DNA of 64,000 nucleotides, from the NCBI GenBank assembly GCA_019454045.1, contig SKCR01035541.1, positions 1-64,000 of the forward strand. The letters run 5' to 3'. Shown one piece after another: positions 56,991 through 64,000 of this stretch. The position numbers and the translations under genes were made by a program. The DNA is from Zanthoxylum bungeanum (taxonomy: Eukaryota; Streptophyta; Magnoliopsida; Sapindales; Rutaceae). Under the pieces are notes generated by a model. That model was not told the origin of the DNA. It saw only the letters and a list, made by a program, of their open reading frames with translations, and made no database searches. The stretch's first letter is position 1; each line of letters starts with the position of its first letter.

Positions 56991-58311
56991 TATTATTTTA
57001 ATTGGTCCTTATATTAATAAAATGATACATCTCTCATTACAATATATATTAAATTTCTATTGAGGGATCTATCATTTTATCAAGCTAGGAACCAATCAAA
57101 AGAAAAACACATATTTCAATGCATTAAAAGAAAAACCAGACTTGAGTATAATTTTTATTATTTTTACCTTTTACTTTGATTCTTAATTTAAAAAACAAGA
57201 GATTTCTCATTGAAAAGTTATTTTTTTAATATAAAAAACCATATACAAAATATTCTCTTGGATCCTTGAAGATTATAGTATAGGGAGCCAAAAGAAGAGC
57301 CGAACAATTTGACGCAATGATGATATTTGATTAAAGTATTAAAATTTATAATAAGATACTTAATCATAAGTTAAGTGATTTTGAACAAAGAGCAATTGGA
57401 AAAAAGCTGGGGGGAATGGAACTAAACAATATAATACATGTGGGCAATCAAGAAAATGGTAATGGACCAAGTTTACATATTATTTGATGACAACAGCCAA
57501 AGAAGCAATTTTCGGTTTTGTTTTATTTTAAAGCTAACAAATATTTTATAAAAAAATAATAATAATAAAAAGTTGGAATTTAGATCCGTATGAGTTGAGT
57601 TGTGTTATGTTTTTTTTTCTATAGATTTATACCACTGATGTATTAATATTAATGAACGGTTAGGATATACATATAAAATCTTATTAAATAATTATCAATC
57701 ACTCATATCAATACTGATACCAAATTTTTAAAAAATGGGTATTTTTTAAAAGTCCCTATTTTAAATCTTATTAACAATTATGACAACCCATTTGGTTAAG
57801 TGGGGGGTTTATATAAATTAAGAGTATGTTTGGTAAAAGTGAGATGAAGCCATGTGGAGTCTTGCATATACAATGAGAAAGGATGGGGAATGAAAGTAAC
57901 ATGAGAGGTTGGCTTAGTGTTTAATAATTAATAGTATGTATGTGGAATTAATATTGGGTGATAAATATTTGAGTGGAGAAAGAGAGAGGGACAAGCAAAG
58001 AGATGAAGAAGATGATGCATGATGATGGATAATTGTCACATGAATGCATGAGGAGGGCCATATAACATATGACTATGACTATGAGTATGAGGAAGGGGGA
58101 TGGGGATGGGGATGGGGATGGGGCATGATACAATCATGCACTTGTGGGCCCTTCATTTTCTCCTCTAAATATATATGTATATAAGATTCTATATATGTAA
58201 AAGAAATCAAGCTTATCATAAACATGCACCATAATAATTTCTGCTTCTTTGTTACAATTATGTTGGTTCATGTTACTACAAACATTACTTTTGCTTTAAA
58301 ATAATATATCT
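56991..58311. other. AT-rich intergenic region
   Basis: No gene. Contains the GGGGAT repeat listed separately and a GATGATG-rich stretch around 58005-58030. Confidence 0.5.
58095..58123 (+). repeat. (GGGGAT)n, G-quadruplex-forming motif
   Basis: Five runs of four or five G separated by AT, in the form GGGGGATGGGGATGGGGATG then GGGATGGGG. Confidence 0.9.
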
Positions 58312-58403
58312 ATTTTTTTTAAATGTTCGAAACCCACCGTCAAATCACCTGACATGAACTTAAGCGGAGCAGGTAAAATTCCGGCTACCTCAACTCTTGT
58401 AAT
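58312..58403 (-). mobile_element. SINE, family A fragment
   Basis: Poly-T then CACCGTCAAATCACCTGA, AACTTAAGCGGAGCAGGTAA and CAACTCTTGTAA. This is the 3' half of family A; the tRNA-like half is missing. Confidence 0.7.
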
Positions 58404-58900
58404 AAATATATATTTCTCTTGTTAACGTACATCCCCTAAAAGACAAATCTCTTTATCTCCGGTGTTTTAAGTTTTATTTGGTATTGTGATTTGAATATGA
58501 TGACATGATAAAAATACGTTTTAATCAAAATATAATTTTTAAATATTTAATTAATAATAAATAATTAAGATTAATTATAAGCATGAATCTGCATCAAAAG
58601 TATATATCTTCACATCAAAACTTGCTTTTTTTTTTCTTTCTAGATACTCTTTATATCAACTACAGTTCTCATGTTTGTACTTTAACCAAGTAATGCCTTG
58701 ACTTTAAGTGCATCTATCATATTGAAACTTAGGCTCTGTTTGGTAAGCTGTTTACCAGTTATGCCCAAAGTTGTTAAGGTGTTTAATAAACACTTTCAAC
58801 TTTGCATGAGAAGTTAAAATGATTTTAACCTATAGCTATTTGATTAAAAAAAAATCCACATTACGTTTATTAATTTATATTTACACAACTTTAAAAGCCA

Positions 58901-59078
58901 TTTTTTTTTTGGGAATATTTGAAAACCCCGCCGTTAAATCATCTTTTTCGGGCTTAAGCGGAGCAGGTAAAACCTTCGACTGTTACAGACTCTTAAGAAA
59001 AGCACTCTCTGAATTCGAACCCAGAATCTCAATGTCAGATCCTGAGTTCTACACCACTAAGTCACGCCCATTGGGACA
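58901..59078 (-). mobile_element. SINE, family A, full-length reference copy
   Basis: 178 bp with a perfect 11-bp TSD TTTAAAAGCCA (58890-58900 and 59079-59089). On the minus strand it begins TGTCCCAATGGGCGTGACTT with A box TGACTTAGTGGT and B box GGGTTCGAATTC, then CTTAAGAGTCTGTAACAGTC, TTTTACCTGCTCCGCTTAAG and GATTTAACGGCGGGGTTTTC, then poly-A. This copy defines the family ends. Confidence 0.9.
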
Positions 59079-59205
59079 TTTAAAAGCCAGTTATGGTATC
59101 CAATCATCTATTTATTTTCATGTAATATATAGTAGCTAGCTTAAAAACAAAATCTATAAGAAAAATAAAATAAAATAATTTTAATTAAATATTAAATTAA
59201 GTTAT

Positions 59206-59389
59206 CATATATATATTTTTAGAATCGTTGGAAACTCTATCGCCAAACCATCAATTATGGGCTTAAGCGGATCAGGTAAAACCCCTGGTTGTCCCAGACT
59301 CTTACAAGAAACGCACTCCCTGGATTCAAACTCAAGACCTCAAGGTCGGATCCTGATCCATCCACCAACAAGTCACTCCTCTTGAGGAC
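59206..59389 (-). mobile_element. SINE, family A copy with TSD
   Basis: 9-bp TSD TTAAGTTAT (59197-59205 and 59390-59398). Contains CTTGTAAGAGTCTGGGACAA, GGGTTTTACCTGATCCGCTT and GTTTGGCGATAGAGTTTCC as read on the minus strand. The B box is mutated (GAGTTTGAATCC). Confidence 0.82.
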
Positions 59390-59398
59390 TTAAGTTAT

Positions 59399-61740
59399 AA
59401 CATTCCTAATAAAAACTAACAAATTGATCTATATTATTTTTAATAAAATATCTAATTAAATACGTATATAAATCTATATAATTTATTTTCATAATTTCAT
59501 TAACAATGATTCATCCAATTTATAGCCACAGATTAAATCAAATGTAGGTGACCATTGGATTTAATCCAAATACCACAAACAGAATCCCATAAATATATAT
59601 TCACATCTATTTACCATTTTTATTGCTAATCTATGTATATAATTCTTTAATAAATTTGATATGTTTGTCATTTTCCTAACTAATAATAATACTATTATAA
59701 TTAAGAAAAATATTAAAATCCACTAAAAGTTTAATATTTTATTAAAATTCACTATTAAAAAATATAAATATTCGTATAATATAATCATATAATAAGCATT
59801 TAATTCTTATATGCCATTAAGAGACTAATTTAACTTAATTATTTGGTCAACTAATCATGCACTTATGCAAACTCTATTCTAATAAATACTCCATATCATG
59901 CAAACTAGAATTCTATGTACATATGCAGAATCTATGCTGAAATGATGATGGATGAAGAAATTAATGATTACGAAGTAGTAGAGAGAAATAGCAGTGGAAA
60001 AAAGGAGAAAAAAAATAAGAAGTGTGTATTTTGATTCAAAAATGACATGAATTTATTTATTATTTTTTAATTTTAATTTCTTCAATTTTTTTACAGTTTC
60101 ATATTTTCAATCTCCGTACGGGAACCGAGGTTAGTTCTTGACTCAAGTGATGATTTATTAATTGTACTTTGATTTCATTGTTTAAATTTTAGAACAAAAA
60201 TTGTCTGTTCTTGATTAATTTATCATTTTATTGTGATTGTACAGGTAATTAGATTAATGAGTTGCAATGTGTATGGCAATGCATTTTATATTTTATATTA
60301 TATATATTTTTTAATTTTTCTAGAAGAATTTAGATGATGCGCAGTAAAAAAATTCATATTTGAGATTTTAAGGTTAGCAAGTAAATTAAAAGAAAGTGGA
60401 TGAAGGAAAGAGAGGTGAGAAAAAATATCCATTTAAAAAAAAAGTTGTGAAATTTAAGTTAACAATCTTGATGAGTTGTTTAGATGTTATTTTAATGTAA
60501 TTCTATGATTAGAAAAAAGTTAAGTAAAAATTTTACCCCATTATTTATTTATCTATTCAAATATTGTCAATATTTTAGATCAATGTGAATTCTCAGATAA
60601 GTCTTTCTTTAAGAATCTACACCTCAATTATGTTGATTATCAAATTATTTGAAATAAGTTGTTAGTTAAATTGATAATAAAATTAGTAGATTCAATTCTT
60701 ATTAAATGTAATTTTGAGATTGCATTAAGATTTTTAATATCATATAAAATTATAGTCAAATATAAACTCAATCCACACAAAATGCAGACACCAAGCTAGT
60801 TTTAAAGAAATGGAAAATGAACAAAATCTCTATCTTATTTTTCAAAAGTAAGCAAAACTCCTTTCAGTTTTAAAATTCATTGAAACTCCACCAATACTAA
60901 ATTATTAACAGCCAAGTCACATTTTCTAAGGATAATCTTGTCTCTTAAAAATTCCCACAACTTTTGACAAAATACAATTTCAAAAATTAGAGTTGTCCAA
61001 AAAAATATGTTTTGTCCATTAACTTTTTAATATTAAAAAGAGTTTCAGTAGATTTTAAAACTCGAAAAAATTTCGTTTACTTGTAAGAAACAGGAGAGAT
61101 TTATAATCTTGGTGGATTATAAGCTTATTGTTCTTTATATATAAAAGCTACCCATTTTTTCTGGCTTTAACCAAGTACATTTCTAAAATTACCCTTTTAA
61201 ACCTAATCTTTTTAGGAAAAAAGAAAAAGTAAAAAACTTTAACTCTATAGGTGGCCATACAAACCAAGGCAAAATTTTTATATATATAATATGCTTTTGA
61301 TAACTCAATAAGTGGTAATTTACTTGATTTAGATATCATTATTTTAATGTAATATGTATTGGGTTTGATTCCTCATCGTGGTATGAGTGAACAAAATTCA
61401 TATAATTATTAACTTTTGGTTATTGTTCTCGTAGCTTTTCGGCTTTGTTCTCATAATTTTTTAGCAAAGTTCTATCACATGTCTTGTTTTCATCCTCTTT
61501 TGAGTTTAATCAATGATGATATACTAAGCGAAAGTTAGTTTTATATCAACAGTGATCCGCCAAATGAAAATAGGTCTTTATAAAAATGATATGGGGTTCG
61601 GATTCTTTTTTCTTTTTAATAAAATATTATAATATATAGAGAAGAGATTAGACCTTCCTTAAACTTAAAAAAATGCTCCCACACAAATAACATTCTCTCT
61701 TCTATAATAAAGCATAAACTAGCTCCAAAACTTTTATAAA
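59399..61740. other. AT-rich intergenic region upstream of CYP90D1
   Basis: About 2.3 kb without a supported gene or recognisable transposon. AT-rich with short direct repeats. Confidence 0.5.
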
Positions 61741-61898
61741 TTCTCTCTCTCTCTCTCTCTCTTTATCTTTCTTCTACATACACACGCGTGCACACGTGCA
61801 CATGCACAATCAGAAATAAAAGAAAGCTTCGTCATCATGGCCATGGTCAATACTCATGATGCATGACTGATTTTGATTATAAACATGCATCTATAAAT
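61741..61898 (+). promoter_or_regulatory. Probable CYP90D1 core promoter
   Basis: A (CT)n stretch (about 61741-61764), a TACACACGCGTGCACACGTG segment (about 61776-61800), and a TATA box CTATAAATAA at 61891-61900, 44-53 bp before the ATG at 61944. That implies a leader of only some 20 bp if transcription starts about 30 bp after the TATA. Confidence 0.5.
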
Positions 61899-61943
61899 AA
61901 GAGCCGTGCGTGCGGGCAAATTGAGATTACAATTTAGCCAATA

Positions 61944-64000
61944 ATGGACAATTTATTGCCTATTTTCTTATTAAGTTTTTTGTCCACCTTAATTCTCTAT
62001 CTCATATCATCATCATCATCATCATCATCAAGAAAAAGAAGATCGATCACAAGCCACAGCCATGGCCATGGGAAGCTTCCTTTAGGCAATCTTGGTTGGC
62101 CTATCATTGGAGAATCCTTAGAGTTCATTTCTTGTGCTTTAACAGATCGCCCTGAAAGTTTCGTGGACAAACGCCGTTGCATGTAAGCAAAGTTATATTA
62201 ACACAAAACCCATATGATAATTTTTAATTTTTTTTATATAATATATGCTTTTTGATAGGTATGGTAAGGTGTTCAAGTCACATATTTTTGGGACACCAAC
62301 GATAGTATCAACAGATGCAGAAGTGAGTAAATTTGTTCTACAAAGTGATGCTAAGGCTTTTGTGCCGTTTTATCCAAAATCACTCACTGAGTTGATGGGA
62401 AAGTCCTCTATTTTGCTCATCAATGGAGGCTTACAAAGGAGAATCCATGGACTCATAGGATCTTTCTTCAAGTCTGCTCACCTCAAAGCTCAAATTACCA
62501 GAGACATGGAGATTTATGTTCACAAATCAATGGAGAATTGGACACAAGATCAGCCCCTTTACATTCAAGATGAAACCAAAAATGTATTTCTCTTTCTCTT
62601 TCTCCTTTTATTATTATTTTTTTCAATTTAGAAATCTGAAGATATTGAATTATAATTAACTTAATGGAAAGTAAATTAAAAGTCCATATAGACAACAAAT
62701 AAAATTTGGAACTAATGTTGAGTTAAGTTTGAATTGATTATTGTATTAATACTTGGCACAAACTCAGTTCAAATCCTAATCCCAAAAGATAAATGACATT
62801 TCTCTATCTTGTTATCTCTTTTTCCCCAGGCCCCCTCTTGTAAAAATAAAGCATTGAAGTTTGAATTTATCTCTAGCTTTTACTTAGTTTTTTTTTTATT
62901 ATTTTTTTTAAAAAAATATTTTTTTGCATCTTCTAGTCAGGATGACCGGGCGAAATCTGGACGTTAATCGGTACTGTTTGACACTGTTTTGTGTTGTCAT
63001 TTAGCATATCCGGACGAAATTCGATATAAGTATCACACCAGAAGACGACCCATATATATATATATATATCCCAGTTGTTTATGGGGGTCACAATAATTTT
63101 GCATGAATCATATTGTCTAGGAAATTAGATCACACAATAATTATGTCACATAGTCCTTTTCAAAAGTTACTGAGAAAAAAAACCTTTTGTGTCTGCAGAT
63201 TGCCTTTCAAGTACTAGTCAAAGCATTGATTAACTTGGATCCAGGCGAGCAAATGGAGCTTCTCAAAAAACAGTTCCAAGAATTTATCTCAGGCCTCATG
63301 TCTTTGCCTATTAACATTCCTGGAAGCCAACTTTATAGATCACTACAGGCAAGTCAAAATTAATTAAAAATTAAAGTAAATTAAGTCATAAATATGCATA
63401 TGGAATGAAAATTATTTTTGGTTAATTTTCAGGCAAAGAAGAAGATGGCTAAGTTGATACAAGAGATGATTAAATCTAAGAGGGATGGTGGCATTTCATC
63501 AAATGCTCCGAAAGACGTTATCGATGTGTTGTTGATGAACAATGCAAGTGATCAGCCATTAACAGATGAGTTAATTGCTGATAATATGATTGATATGATG
63601 ATTCCAGGGGAGGATTCAGTGCCTGTTCTTATGACTCTTGCTGTCAAATATCTATCCGATTGCCCTGCTGCTCTTCAGCAATTGACTGTATGTCTTGTTC
63701 TTTTCTTTTTGGAATTATTAATTAATCAGCAAGATTCTTATTTTATTTTATTTTATTTTTTACAAAAATTGTCAGATTTATCCAATAGTATAAGCAAAAA
63801 GCAAGTCGACTCTAAGATTTATGTGGCTTTAATCAAGCCTCTCAAAACGAGTCACAGGTCAGGTCAAAATTATCAATTAATAAAAATGCCAGAAAGAATT
63901 TGATTATCTAAAAATTTTCTCCACTTGATCCATTTAAGATCAAATTTATCAATTAATAACAGTCTCTCAGAGGATAGTGGCCTCTATTCACTATCCCTCA
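61944..64000 (+). CDS. CYP90D1: Cytochrome P450 CYP90D1-like, brassinosteroid C-23 hydroxylase (5' part)
   Basis: Four exons are visible before the window edge: 61944-62182, 62259-62583, 63199-63348 and 63433-63687, encoding about 323 of an expected 490 or so residues. An N-terminal membrane anchor (MDNLLPIFLLSFLSTLILYL) is followed by an eight-serine run and a proline-rich hinge (KLPLGNLGWPIIGES). Diagnostic CYP90 blocks are DRPESFVDKRR, YGKVFKSHIFGTPTIVSTDA, AFVPFYPKSLTELMGKSSI, FISGLMSLPINIPGSQL and the I-helix PGEDSVP (A/G-G-x-D-T/S motif). The ERR triad and heme Cys loop lie outside the window. Family members hydroxylate 22-hydroxylated brassinosteroid precursors at C-23 in the ER membrane. 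Intron 3 begins with GC (63349-63350), not GT. CYP90D is preferred over CYP90C from remembered sequence; the two are close. Confidence 0.9.
62007..62030 (+). repeat. (TCA)8 coding microsatellite
   Basis: Eight in-frame TCA codons give Ser 22-29 between the membrane anchor and the basic RKRRS stretch of the P450. Confidence 0.95.

Noticed and set aside
63418..63903. 161-codon ORF running past 63687
   Set aside because: Residues after LQQLT do not resemble any P450. The exon ends at the GT at 63688 and the rest is intron.

Overview
This is a plant nuclear window, almost certainly from a dicot. It is AT-rich, dominated by plant-type transposable elements, and ends in the first four exons of a brassinosteroid-pathway cytochrome P450 that reads as CYP90D1. 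No bacterial or organellar features are visible. Only two host genes can be supported: a small conserved membrane-protein gene (41.05-45.54 kb) and the CYP90D1-like gene (61.94 kb to the window edge).

Layout. Positions 1-5971 hold the 3' part of a Ty3/gypsy element of Tat-like type (element 1). It is followed by a solo LTR of the same lineage (6581-7427) and several SINEs. Positions 9682-15803 are a non-coding LTR element primed by a tRNA-Lys-like site; a 1968-bp solo LTR of another family has inserted inside its 3' LTR. Positions 19144-24033 are element 2, a gag-only deletion derivative of the Tat-like lineage with TSD AAAAT. Positions 29881-34713 are an intact, very young Ty1/copia (Tnt1/Tork-like) element on the minus strand with TSD ATTAC. 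Positions 35720-39720 are a copia relic split by a 3.4-kb CACTA element (TSD GAT). A long-TIR foldback element lies at 39.9-40.9 kb, an Au-type SINE at 43.5 kb, and a small Helitron with multiplied hairpins at 46.2-46.6 kb. Positions 46686-56985 are element 3, a near-complete young Tat-like element (TSD TATTT). It has lost reverse transcriptase and RNase H but keeps gag, protease, the integrase core and a long antisense gene. From 57 to 61.9 kb the sequence is intergenic with several SINE copies and a strong G-quadruplex motif.

The most interesting structure is shared by the Tat-like elements. Between integrase and the 3' LTR they carry (i) arrays of 44-bp and 81-83-bp hairpin repeats and (ii) in elements 1 and 3, an antisense gene with its own TATA box, a leader intron and three further introns. 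That gene encodes a protein of about 730 residues with a PF04195-like 'putative gypsy type transposon' domain and a C-terminal coiled coil. It is a second transcription unit running against the retroelement, and both copies here carry premature stops, at different places.

All coordinates and similarity statements come from reading the sequence by eye. Family assignments rest on remembered motifs, not on a database search.
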